From positions 141,251 to 205,250 of the forward strand of contig JAURVB010013114.1 of assembly GCA_033002965.1 (NCBI GenBank): a DNA stretch of 64,000 nucleotides, in the 5' to 3' direction. Below the pieces are notes generated by a model that was not told the DNA's origin, searched no databases, and was given only the letters and a program-made list of their open reading frames with translations. The position numbers and the translations under genes are program-made. This document shows positions 22,814 through 34,100 of the stretch, one piece after another. The DNA comes from Piper betle. Lineage: Eukaryota > Streptophyta > Magnoliopsida > Piperales > Piperaceae. The number at the start of each line of letters is the position of its first letter. Position 1 is the stretch's first letter.

Positions 22814-25431
22814 CTACTGATTGGAAATGTCCTTGTAATATTCCTCAAGCCAGCTGGTGATGATCTTGACCTCTTTTCTCCTTATATCCACAAGCCATTT
22901 TGGATCTCCATTGGTTGCGAATCTCAAATCCACATGATGAGCTCCTGCAAAAGAAAGCAATTGCTTATGTACCCAGTGGTAAGTTGCAGGAATATTGTGT
23001 TAACAAAGCTTGACCAACATTACAAAAAAGAAAACCTCGTGGTGCAACTATTGCGACTATGCTTTCTGATATAGTTTGAAGAACCCTGCCAATTTGTCAC
23101 AAGTAAACAAAAAGAGCTAAAAGCCTAAAACAGATAGAAACAAAATGTTGGTCGCATTCAGCTTTCAATAATTCATTCTAGCAATTACCCTCCACCACTC
23201 CAAGGATCCCTTAGACCATTGAAGAAAATGATGTTACTTCCAAACCTTTTCAACACAGTCCTAATATTCTGCAAGTGCCAAGAAATGACAGCAAAGTCAT
23301 AGACAAATGGACCAAATTTGAGTGTTACATTAGTGGGTATGGGCAGGCTTATCCAAGCAGCTTACATGGCCACCAAACTCTGTACTGATCCAATGAGGCC
23401 TCGGCATGACACCAAACGCTATCTTGCAGTAGGCTGCTCTCTCACTGTAGTTGTAATGGGAAGGTGGGAATATGCTTTTGTCGTCGTTCCCTTCGGTTGG
23501 AAGCACCATCTCTGTACATGCCTATAATAGAATTGCTGTGCTTACTGCTTGCTAATTATTTTGTCAAACAAACAAGCTGCTCTGGTGCAATAAAGAAAAC
23601 TAAGGAGTTGGTAAAAGTTACCTGCCATTGCCAGCCGTCTAGGCCATGGGGGTCGGAGTGATCGGCAAGATTGAAGCATTGGACGTTCCCTGAGGTGTTG
23701 TAGTAGACATTGGCCGCGCCGTACAGCCTGGCGAAGGTGTCGTTTCCTGCACTTGCACTGTCAATTGCCTTGCACATCTGCAAAAGAGTGTCGGATGTTA
23801 TGAACATTTTGGTGTAGTCATTCTTAGTTAAATAAATTATTTTTTTGTTATGTTATGCAAGTATTTACCTGTCTTATTGGGTATGCCGGCAGTGGATTGA
23901 GGAAATTGGATGGCGTTGGATAGTCTGTCATGGCTGTGTATATGAAGGCTGTTCCAAGCCAATTTTCCAGCGAGTTACCGCTTATATAGTTCCTGCAAAT
24001 GTAGAAACATGTTGTAACGTTGGAGTTTCTGAATGGTTTGAGAATTGGAGATAGAGCAAGATGGTTAATTACTTGCATATCTTAAAAGCTCTTTCTAAGC
24101 TTTTCAAGGCCTCCTCGCTCTTTTGAAGTCTCTTGGATTTGTTTCCACGAGCCTCTGATCACTTTGTAACAGTGTTCGCTCTCACTCTGACGTTGCAAGC
24201 CAGACCAAACCAACCAATGAGTTAGGATAATTACTTTCAAGGTCACAGGTCAGTGAGTTAGGATAATGTTAGGATATGATGAGACATGAAAAGAATCAAA
24301 CTGTTCATTATGAGCTTGGAAACATGTTCAAACTTTGAATAGACAAGAGTGCAACTGTTCAACTATGTCATGCTTATCAGCCACATGTGAAGAAAACAAC
24401 GCATCAAATAACTCATCCTAACCAATAATTCTCCCTTAAATGATGGCATCTCATCTTGCATCTCACTCACATGTACTAGATCTTAACAGAAATGTATTGG
24501 CAGCCCATGACTTCAGACACTGTTTTGAAGAACTTAAGACGGAGAAGGAGAGAGAAGGTGACCTCAAAATCATGGGTGACAATATTGTTGAAGCTGTAAG
24601 GAGAGGTGATATCTTCAAAGTTGAGAATAGGAGCAGAGGATGCCAACGCCCCAATGGCGACATGGGGGTACTTGAGTCTGAACCAGGCAGCTAGCACTGC
24701 AGCAAACGACATCCATGACATGTATCAGATTCACATTACAAAACAAGAGACGCAAGATCAAAAAAGAGATGGAAAAACGAACTTCCTCCATAGGAGCCAC
24801 CAAAGATCACCACAGGAGATTCCTCTGCTGACAAGTTTTTCTTCAGATCAATGATCGCACTAGCATAGTCGGCCATAGCCTGGGAGGAGCTCAAGTATCC
24901 AAGAGTGGACGAATTGCTATAAGCTACCTTCTTGCCTCCAAATGGAATCGACTCTCCATAAAATCGATGCTGCATAACAATTCACATAGCAACCGATCGA
25001 AAGCAATCTTACCCACAGAAGTGACAAGCAAATTCGGCATTTTCGTTCACCTCAATGAAAACAAGAAGAGCGTGGAAGGTTGGTGCAATGTCGAACATGA
25101 AGCCCGTGTTCTCTGCAAACCACTCAATGTTACCTTCATTTCCCGCGTAAACAAATATGGGCGCCTTCTTCTTTGCACCTTCCCAGTAAGAATCATTGAC
25201 GAGATACCTCTGTTGGAAAGTCTGGTAACTCTTGGGCAGGAAGTTGAAGTGGTCCAATGTCTGAGTGAAGAACTTGGTTTGGTACAACTGCGACTTCTTA
25301 GTCGTCACCTTTGATGTAGCCTCTGGTCGCAACAGTGTATGAGGGAACCTCGGCATGGACAATGCTTCCCCACCAACATGGGAGATAGCTGAGTAGCAAA
25401 GCAAGGTGAGGAAGAAGAGCGCAAGAGCCAT
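22814..25431 (-). CDS. lysosomal Pro-X carboxypeptidase-like serine peptidase (S28), one frame error
   Basis: Ten exons: 25,431-25,051, 24,969-24,783, 24,696-24,563, 24,186-24,073, 23,992-23,869, 23,777-23,622, 23,521-23,366, 23,268-23,189, 23,085-23,036 and 22,944-22,814. A signal peptide ([15 protein letters not shown]) is followed by [38 protein letters not shown], the nucleophile motif [29 protein letters not shown] (Asp) and GAHHVDL (His). These place it with plant prolyl carboxypeptidases of family S28, probably vacuolar or secreted. Exon 4 is one base too long: the run at 24,084-24,087 gives stop TAA at 24,082-24,084, while dropping one base restores KLRKSFKICK and the splice phase. 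All other junctions close. It is either an assembly error or a very young pseudogene. Confidence 0.9.
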
Positions 25432-25439
25432 CGTTGTCT

Positions 25440-26750
25440 GCCTTGTTTAAGGTGCACTTGAGAGGAAGAAACAGAGTTTAGAAGGTGAGGAAGAAGGAGA
25501 TGAAGAAGCAGAAGAAGCCAAGAAGGTACGTAGCGTGATTCATTTGCAATGGGAAATTCTTGTAGTTGTAGCCGGAATCAATAGCAAAAAAAGAAGTAGA
25601 GAGAGGTAGTTTTGACGTGATATACTCGCTGGATTACTCCTTGGTGAGACATTGGATGGCTCCATTGCGACGTTTCCAAGGTCTTGTAACAAAACAATAT
25701 CTAATAAGTTAATGAGAAAATGCAGAAGTCAAGATCATGTAAAACATTGTCACCTTATCTCTATATATCAATTTCATCATGCCAAGTTGAGCAAAGCTAT
25801 TGTCACTTCCTGGTCTCTTCATTATTTGTATTAATATCATAAGGAGAAAATAATGCATTCCTCTTCTACCATCCATCCACTTCAAAAGTGGGCATATGGT
25901 CCCTAATTTGAGCATGCTTCCATTTGCTATTTAAAAGGTGGGGACTCATAAAACAGACCTTTTGAAAAATGGTTACAAATCGTTGTTGTTAAGAAAGAGG
26001 TGGAAAAAGCATTAGGAGCAGTCTTTTTCCTCTTTTTTTTCGAAATAAGTGGAAAGTGCGAAGATAAATGAATCACAAGATGGTTGCTCTAATAATGCTA
26101 TGGGAAAAAAGATAACAATAAATATAAAAGAAACTCTCCTTATGCTTATAGCTTATATCCTATACTTTTTTTTATAAAATGGGAGCCATTTTCTAGTCAT
26201 GGTTTTGAAGCACTCCTTTTTTTTATTATTATTTTGGCCCCAAGCAATCCAAGTTGTTGAAACACTCTACATCAATAATCTACATTTTATTTTTATTTTT
26301 TTTACAAAATATTCAATTTCGACTCAAGATGAGATAATGAGGCCAAGCATTCGGCCTGTTCGTAACTGAACCGACCAGACCGACTTAATCAAATCATATT
26401 CGCAACTAGATTTTCAAACTGAAACTAAACCGAATTATACCTAAAATCAAACTGAACTGAAATCGAATAACTAAATTGAATAATAATTTATAAAAACATA
26501 AATTTATTTAATTATTTAATAAAAATTATATCATTATTTTAATAAAAATAATCATTTAATAATATTCTAAATATATATATATATATCATATTAAACAAAT
26601 AGAAATTTATCATAACATTATTATAATTTTATCATAATTAATACAAATATAAATTTTATAATATTTTTAAAACTTTTTGGTTATTTCAGTTAATTCGGTT
26701 CAAATTTAAGTTTTCGTGTAAATATGCCTCACTCCTTGCACATTCTCTAG
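25440..26750. other. intergenic region with low-complexity and aaccgaaccga-type repeat
   Basis: The first ~130 bp is probably the carboxypeptidase promoter and leader (GA-rich). From 26,340 to 26,720 there are degenerate ctgaaccga / aaccgaatta strings at the left and ttcagttaattcggttc at the right in inverted sense around an AT-rich core, typical of a decayed terminal-inverted-repeat element. No exon was seen. Confidence 0.45.
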
Positions 26751-26838
26751 CGGCCTATCTGAAAGTTGGCACCAACTGAAACCGTGAATTCAAAACCACC
26801 CAACCACGATTGTGTATGCCGGTGGGGGGAATAAAATA

Positions 26839-27011
26839 ATGGACATGGGCACACCGTGGCAAAGAGCCTTGACCATCGGCGGCATCATCACCGGCATCAC
26901 CCTCATGGCCATCGGCGGCCACCTCTCCTACGTCACTATCGCCCAGCAGCAAGCTCGGATCAAGGCCCACTCCGACCTCCTCAAGGCCTGCCTCTACAAG
27001 AAATATGGCTG
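26839..27011 (+). pseudogene. small membrane-protein gene fragment, copy 1 (3' end replaced)
   Basis: A GC-rich frame starts MDMGTPWQRALTIGG, continues with a hydrophobic segment (IITGITLMAIGG) and ends in a basic, Gln-rich helix (QQQARIKAHSDLLKAC..KKYG). It looks like a real ~60-residue single-pass plant protein, which I cannot name. After KKYG the sequence switches to gcaatgcattacc-type repeat DNA and the natural end is lost. A second copy at 27,184-27,312 keeps an end (YHK-stop). Codon use is much more GC-rich than in neighbouring genes, suggesting a copied fragment. Confidence 0.5.
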
Positions 27012-27057
27012 CAATGCATTACCCCATTTTGGTAGCATATGCAGCATTGCCAAAACC

Positions 27058-27182
27058 TAGCGGCCCACCGCCCCCCGCCCCCTCCGCCGCGGCCCCCCTG
27101 CCTGCCCCAAGCCGTTGCGGCCCCCTATCCCAACGCTCCCCTCCTGCCCCATCAATGCCCGCCCCCATGTCCCCTGGCCCCA
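27058..27182. repeat. C-rich repeat, copy 1
   Basis: A C/G-rich block containing gccccaagccgttgcggcccc, cgctcccctcctgccccat and flanking polypyrimidine. A diverged second copy lies at about 27,423-27,556 in the same orientation. It separates the two small-gene fragments. Confidence 0.65.
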
Positions 27183-27183
27183 A

Positions 27184-27312
27184 GGCAAAGAGCCTTGATC
27201 ATCGGCGGCCACCTCTCCTACGTCACCATCGCCCAGCAGCAAGCTCGGATCAAGGCCCACTTCGACCTCCTCAAGGCCTGCCTCTTGCAAGAAATATGGC
27301 TACCACAAGTAA
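27184..27312 (+). pseudogene. small membrane-protein gene fragment, copy 2 (internal deletion)
   Basis: This copy matches copy 1 (26,839-27,011) from ggcaaagagcc onward, but lacks the segment between two ccatcggcgg-like direct repeats (about 34 bp), so most of the hydrophobic segment is gone. One extra base in cctcttgcaag shifts the frame near the end. Without it the end would read KKYGYHK and then TAA at 27,310-27,312. It therefore keeps the 3' end that copy 1 has lost. Confidence 0.5.
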
Positions 27313-27320
27313 TAGGCTAG

Positions 27321-27323
<3 letters not shown>

Positions 27324-27372
<49 letters not shown>
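27324..27372. repeat. TA microsatellite
   Basis: An uninterrupted run of about 24 ta units. Similar shorter runs occur at 27,649-27,672 and 27,729-27,748. Confidence 0.9.
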
Positions 27373-27375
<3 letters not shown>

Positions 27376-27422
27376 GGTAGCGCCTGTAATGCATGTGCCA
27401 CTGCTCCCCCCAGACCCTCTCG

Positions 27423-27556
27423 CCAGCGTGCCCACCCGGCCGACGGCCCCCTCACCCCCCCTCCACTGCGGCCCCCCTAGCCCGCCCCAAGCCGTTGCGG
27501 CCCCCCATCCCGGCGCTCCCCTCCTGCCCCATCGATGCCCTCCACCAGGGGGTGGG
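27423..27556. repeat. C-rich repeat, copy 2
   Basis: Diverged direct copy of 27,058-27,182, sharing ccccaagccgttgcggccccc and cggcgctcccctcctgccccat. No coding sense. Confidence 0.65.
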
Positions 27557-27566
27557 GCCTATGAAA

Positions 27567-27611
27567 TCTGGGCCGCTAAATTTCAATTCAACGGCCCAGA
27601 TTTCATACGCT
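27567..27611. repeat. short palindrome
   Basis: Arms tgaaatctgggccg and cggcccagatttca are exact inverted copies around a ~17-bp loop. It sits next to a second imperfect palindrome (caatgcgttgccagca / ttggcagcgcatta, about 27,614-27,645). Confidence 0.7.
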
Positions 27612-27672
27612 GCAATGCGTTGCCAGCATTGGCAGCGCATTACAAAAAATCTATATATATATATATATATAT

Positions 27673-27790
27673 GCATAGCTCAAACTAAAAAATAACACTG
27701 GACCCTATATTATATAGCTAGAAAGCATATATATATATATATATATATAATACTTAGGTCCAGTGTTGTTTTTTTTAGTTGGAGCTATGT
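27673..27790. mobile_element. small foldback/MITE-like element around a TA run
   Basis: The left arm (gcatagctcaaactaaaaaa...cactggaccctata) and the reverse complement of the right arm (catagctccaactaaaaaaaacaacactggacc) are long inverted repeats of about 37 bp separated by a TA-rich centre. No target duplication can be read because the left flank is itself a TA repeat. Confidence 0.65.
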
Positions 27791-28008
27791 AGATACATAT
27801 AGTTGATGCTTGTGTTCTTTTCTTGTTTTGGATTGATTATACTGCTTGGGATTGATTATATGGCTTGGGATTTGCTTAAATTTATTTAATTAAAAGAAAT
27901 TAATTTAATTTTTATAATTAAAATTTTCATTAAAAAATTTAAGCTAATCTACAGTGCTACAGCGAGTTTGTTATAACAGCGAATCCCTCGCTGATTACAC
28001 TCATATCT

Positions 28009-30197
28009 ATGGTCGCGGTTGCTTCTGACGACGGCCATTTGGTGGCCTAGGTGTACATGGGCTTCGAGACCTCCGCCACCACCGTCCGTGCCACCGTCGT
28101 CCAGGCAGCTACTGTTTTCTATGACTCGCCTGCCACAACTGGTGAGTTTTGGTTGTTCGTTGTTATTGATATATACGGTGTTGTTGTTCAATTGATCTAG
28201 ATATATATGGTGTGGAATTGTGGCCTGTGGGAATAATAATAATTAATATTTTTTTATTTTTATTATGATTTATTATGTGTAATTGACGCTGCCTGGTTAT
28301 CCAAAGTTGGTGTCTTTGGTTGGAAAATTGTGGCTTCATCTGAAAAGCTAGTGATTTGCTTGATGAATTGGAGCTGTTAAAGGGAGAATTTTCTTATGGT
28401 TGAAATGTATGTAGTACTTGATTGTATAACTGGATGATGACTTACTGATTGTTTGGAAAATTAAAGTTGCTACAAGCATTGATCTTTATGGAGTAGAATT
28501 GCTGTCTTAGTTATAAACTGTGAAGTAGTATTTCCACTAAGAAAATGGTAGGATGTAAATTTTCGACGAAGGTGAAAAAAGGAAACTAAAATGTGAAGTA
28601 AATTAAACAGAAAAATGAGACAGAGTTTCCACTATGTTTATTCATATTAATCGGGGAGTTTAAATACCCTTTACACCTAAAACCTAATTCATGCTTAGTC
28701 TAGGGACCTTATTACCAAAAAAATCCTTATTCAATAAGCTAACAAATTTGCCCTATTGGCCCAACCAATCAATAATATTAAAGACACACAATGCGCCTTA
28801 GAGGCCTACCAATTAAGTTTTGTAAGCTTACTTTGAATCATGCTATGTTGGCTCTTGGATGTTGAGCACCCTGAATTATCTCACTTGGTTTTTGTTGTTT
28901 CCATGAACAATTGTCCTTGTTATGATGAGGTAGACAAAGCTGAGAGACTGATAACTGAGGCTGCTGCCTATGGAGCCCAGATTGTTGGGTTTCCAGAAGC
29001 ATTTGTTGGCGGCTATCCCCGTGGGTCAAATTTCGGCGTCACTATAGGTAGCCGCTCTGCTAAAGGAAAAGAAGAGTTTCGCAAGTATCATGCTACAGCT
29101 ATTGATGTACCTGGTAAGAACAACACTTATAATTTGAATGTAAATATTTTTTAATGAGATATACATTTTGAAATTTTTCTCATACCCCTCAATGATATTT
29201 TTGCAGGCCCTGAAGTTGATCGATTAGTAGCTCTTGCAGGAAAGTACAAAATATATCTTGTAATGGGTACGATTGAGAGAGCTGGATACACTCTCTATTG
29301 CACTGTCTTTGATTGCCATGGTCAGTACTTGTGAAAGCACCGGAAGCTTATGCCCACTGCACTGGAAGGTTTCGGAGATGGTTCCACTATTCCAGTTTTT
29401 GACACCCCTGTTGGGAAGATTGGTGCCTTGATTTCTTGGGGGAAAGAATGCCTCTTCTGAGGACTGCTATGTATAGTAAAGGTAAACTCTTAAGTCTAAT
29501 TACAATCAATTGTACAATTTCCTCGCAAATTTACGGTTACTATATCTTATCCGTTTGGAGGACTTTGCGTGTTTGTTTAGGTGATAGTTAACCGAGGTAA
29601 TCTTTCTATGTAAAATGTACATGTTCTGATAAGTGGTTAACTCTACAGGTGTTGAAATTTACTGTGCTCCCACTGCTGATGCCAGGGAAGTTTGGCAAGC
29701 GTCCATGACCCACATTGCCCTTGAAGGTGAATGCTTTGTTCTTTCAGCAAATCAATATTGTCGAAGAAAAGATTACCCACCACCCCCAGACTCTCTTTGG
29801 AGATCAGGATGATCTATCACCGGATTCAGTTGTCTGTGCAGGAGGAAGTGTAATCATCTCACCTTCAGGAACAATTCTAGCAGGACCCAACTATGAAGGG
29901 GAAGCATTAATCTCAGCTGACCTAGGTATGCAATTTTCTCTTAATGATACTGATAAAAAAGTGGGAATTTGATGTGGTGGATGCTCCATTTCTTAAAATA
30001 TTCTTGGACTCCGGAAGAAGCCATTCAATGTGCAGATCTTGGTGAGATGGTGCGCAAAGTTTGATTTTGATGTTGTTGGGCAGTATGCAAGGCCAGAGAT
30101 TCTAAGCTTATCAGTGAAGGATCATCCATTAACGCCTGTCTCATTTTCTGCTTCAGAACAAAACGATGCCAATCAGTACCGAAGCAAAACACCTTAA
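28009..30197 (+). pseudogene. NIT4: nitrilase 4 pseudogene (unprocessed)
   Basis: Five exon remnants keep NIT4 order and intron positions: 28,009-28,141 (TTVRATVVQAATVFYDSPAT), about 28,931-29,113 ([31 protein letters not shown]), 29,207-29,481 ([28 protein letters not shown]), 29,649-29,925 ([45 protein letters not shown]) and 30,036-30,197 ([17 protein letters not shown]). Intact NIT4 is a cytosolic beta-cyanoalanine nitrilase/hydratase acting in cyanide detoxification. Here there are a stop at 28,048-28,050, another in exon 3 (QYL-stop-KHRK), loss of RIIW-type residues, frameshifts at the catalytic-cysteine exon end (about 29,440), near 29,790 and near 30,055, and a doubtful acceptor for exon 2. 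Retained introns show it arose by DNA duplication, not retrotransposition. Confidence 0.88.
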
Positions 30198-31126
30198 TGT
30201 CATACGAATACCAGCTTACTTCTGCACGAAACTATCATAAATTTCTCAAGTTGAGACATGATAAAAAATGGTCAAGCTATCTGGACTAGTGTACATAGGA
30301 TTATACAATTCATCCGGTGCATGTGGTGTTTGTGTTGTGGAAGTGAATGAACTCTAGTTGTGTTCAGTTGCAGTCCGATGCATTTATCACTCTAGTATTG
30401 CTTGATTGAACTATTATTGCATATTAGTGATGCCCATACGCGGGTAAATTGTAAATATATGAGAAGAAATCATTTCCAGGTGTTCTTATTAAAAATAGGT
30501 TATTTCCAGATGCTATTTGGATGTGGTCCACAATTTGTTCAAAGAAAATATTATTCTCATGCACCCATATATTATTCTGACAGAACTTGAAGGTTATGTA
30601 TACAATTCTTAGCCAAAAGGAAAAAAAAGAAGTGCAATCAAAAGACAGGCTGGGATTGCATATTTTGGCACAAGTTATAACTTGCCCCTTGACAACATAA
30701 ATCCCTTTTTTGGCAAACCACATGTCCCAAACATAAGCATAGCATCTGCCTTGTAAGATAAATGCATATAATCTTATGGTGCAAAGCCAACATTATAAAA
30801 ATCAATGCAAATCGAAAGGTTAGAGGACCATACAGCCGTATATCCTTCTATAAACACAACAGCTTCCAGATGAATCGGAAAAAATAGAGAAAGCTGTTCA
30901 AAATTTTTATCAGCCCTTAACATGCTAATGAAAATAAAGGGCAATCTCAATGTTTATATCTCTAACGTCTATTATTGCATGCAAAGACACATTTGACCGC
31001 ACCTTCATATTCAGCTCTTGTTGTGCAGTTTTGGGCAGCCTTTGATCAACCTCTACCGGATCTACAGCATAGTTAGCGGTGATGCAAATATTACCACCAC
31101 AAAAGAAGATCATCTTCGCCTTGGAA
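30198..31126. other. intergenic region between convergent NIT4 pseudogene and UGGT
   Basis: No exon was recognised. The right part (about 30,900-31,126) is probably the 3' UTR of the UGGT gene. The rest is ordinary AT-rich sequence. Confidence 0.5.
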
Positions 31127-34100
31127 CTATAACTCAGCTTCATCTTCTTCCACACTAATTTCATCTGAAGGAACGGATGGTGGAGGTGGTGGAAGTGCCT
31201 CTTCAGTCTCTTGAGCATCAATTTCATTCCCACCTATAATTTTTGCAGTAAAATGCCGGGCCTCAGCATCAAGTTTAACCCACTCAGGTACTATTCTTTT
31301 GGCACCCTGCAGCTTGGGTTCCTTGGTCATTGGATTATTACAGAGATCAATAGTTTTAGCCTTTGATTTGGTGGAATTACCGCACCATGATTCACACCAT
31401 AGCCATTCCTGAGGGAGTGAGAATATCGGTACTGCATGCTGGGCATAATTTGGAAGATCCTGATCCAGATTAGATAAACTATTTGGATCCTTGCTCAGAG
31501 TCTCATAAATTACTCTTAATTGATCACCTGCTGCAGATTGTCGGAATCTAACCAAGTCAACAACATACAGAGCACTAATGTGATATGGCCTTCCTCGCAA
31601 ATGATCTTTCCAAAAACCTTGTCTCCAAAAACGATAGCCATCCATCTCCTTGTTGTTGTCACAGAATGGTGTGTAAGCCAAAGCTCTTCCTTTTATGTCC
31701 ATATCATAAAGTTCTCCCATGTCTGTCCTAACAATTTGATCGGCATCTACAAATATGACCTTTTCCAAAGAAAGAGGAAATATGACATCAAGAAACAAAA
31801 TTTTGAAAGCCCAAATGATTCTCTGCTTTTCTTTTTGCTTTTGCAACCACGTCGGCCACTTGTAAGTAATCAATTCATAATCAAATCCATATTCAATTGC
31901 CATGTGGGGTATAACATTCTTAAACTGAGGGGAAAGATAATTCTTTATAAACCAAAACTTGACAGGTCTATGTGTGTTCTTAAGAACACTCAGTATCATG
32001 ATTTTAAGAAACCGTTCATATAAGTGTCCAGACGCAACAGAAAATATGTTGACCTGCTTCCCGTGCCTTCCTGACTTTGAATTATCAAGAGATGCTTTGT
32101 TTTTCTTTTTGGATGCTCATTACGGCCAATCAAGCCAGAGGCCCACTTGAGCAAATTCGAGTTCCAACTATTGTCAGTTTCTTCCTCTTCAATGTCATCA
32201 TTGACTGTTCCCAATAATTGCTCTTGTTCCATACCTTCCTTCTTGACCACTTCAAGATGTACCAATCTACCCCGCAGATCATCTATGACAATTCGTTTAG
32301 ACAAGGTAGATGATTGACTTCCATTTTCGGTTTCTTTCAGGGTATACAGGTCAGAGCTTCTTCCTGGAGCCAGTTGCAGATACCAAACACCAGGGAGTAC
32401 TTTCATTTGCCAATACCCCAGATTTGCCATCACAATTGTATCTACTAAATGTGGCTTGCTTTTAGATCCCAAAATCAATTGAAGACCACGTGGAGGATCA
32501 TGATCCCTTTCTGAACAATGACCTGTAAGAACAAGTGTTTCTAATTGGAAAACAGCGTGTAATGTTCTTGCATCTCCCAGCTTCTCAAGCAAAATGTTAT
32601 CTATGTCATGGATAGCAACAATGGGTTCAATGAGCCAAGGCTCGGGGACATCAAGATTCATGGTTAACGTTTTAGACAAAGGCATATTTGAGAAAAAAGC
32701 TCGAGGCCCACGTACAGAAAAGTCAACTGCACTATAATCGTCTGCAGTGGGTACCACAAATCTGTAATAATTTTTCAGAGGTAGATCAACCAAAGAACTC
32801 ACTGGATTAAGAACAAGTCTCATGCTCGGTTGAATGCACTTCCAAAGTACATGAAGAAGTGGCGCAAGCTTCTGACCAGTTGGACTCAGTGGATCAATAA
32901 CTGCATCTATGTGCATGAAAGAGTTGTCTTCATTAAGAACAACAGCACTGTGCTTTGCATTTAAAATCTCAAAATGGGCTCTCTCAGTACCACGTTCTCG
33001 GGCAGACATTGCAGAAGAAATCAACATGATAGCATCACTGATATATTTACTTGTTAAAACATCAGGATGAATATCTTTCCATTCTATCTCTTCAACCACT
33101 TCCATAACATGCTTGATTCTGTGATCAAACTCAATGTGTTCTAGGAGCCCTAGATCCTCACTTATGATAGTGTCTGCATCATTTACAGGAACCACCCTTC
33201 CATTTGTAACAACAGCATGTATAGCAAGCTCAAGTCTTAGTTGACTACAAACAAGAAGCAACACCTTGCTCATGTTTTTCACATAATCACCATCAATACC
33301 AGTAAGAGCATCGTTAAGTACTTTAGATGGCAGGCCATTTAGTTTAGCAAGCTCATCAACCTTTTGCGTAAATGACTTGCCACTTTCAGCATCTAACGAT
33401 GATGAGGGCATATAGTCATTCTCATAAACTAAGCATGCTTGGTCAAGAAAGTCCAGAACTTTCAATTGGTGATTCAAAGTAGAAGCAGCGACTTCAAACA
33501 CTTTAGCCAATACAAGGGAAGGTGAAAAGGCATCACTGCCAACATTGAATAACACACCAAGTCGAGCCCTTTTAGATCCTTGAATCAGATAGCGAATTGC
33601 CTCTCTAAGCAACTTAATACCTTTACTTGTCTTAGCATCCACCACTAAAATATGAGTAACTGGCTTCAGCTCGTCAACAGTGCCGGGAGAATGCAAGTAG
33701 CTGATGTCTTTCAATGCAGCATGATCCCCTAAGACTGATGCAGAAAGGGAGATAAACTTCCTTCGATCCTTCCCTTCACCAATTACTAGTGGATTATAAC
33801 GACGATATCCATTTTCAGATAGGAATTTATCCAGGACATCTGTCTCATCTGTAATATGTCCATAGTAAACATGTTCTTGAATTTTGGGAAGTTCTTCATT
33901 CATTGCCTTCATAGGAGCTTCCTCGGATGGCTCATAGATTAGACCATTCATCAAAAAACTGCATGCCACTTTTGATAGACCAAGTTTGAAGACGAAATGA
34001 GAACTTTCTACAGTCTTCTCCTTGTATATTGGTTCCTCTCGGACTTTCATTAAGATATCTTGTGGTGGCGATGTTGCCTTTGACACCAATGTCTCAACAA

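Noticed and set aside
27005..27695. Several 70-120 codon Pro/Ala-rich frames on both strands
   Set aside because: They overlap C-rich repeats and TA microsatellites and end in poly-Ile/Tyr runs from TA repeats, so they are compositional.
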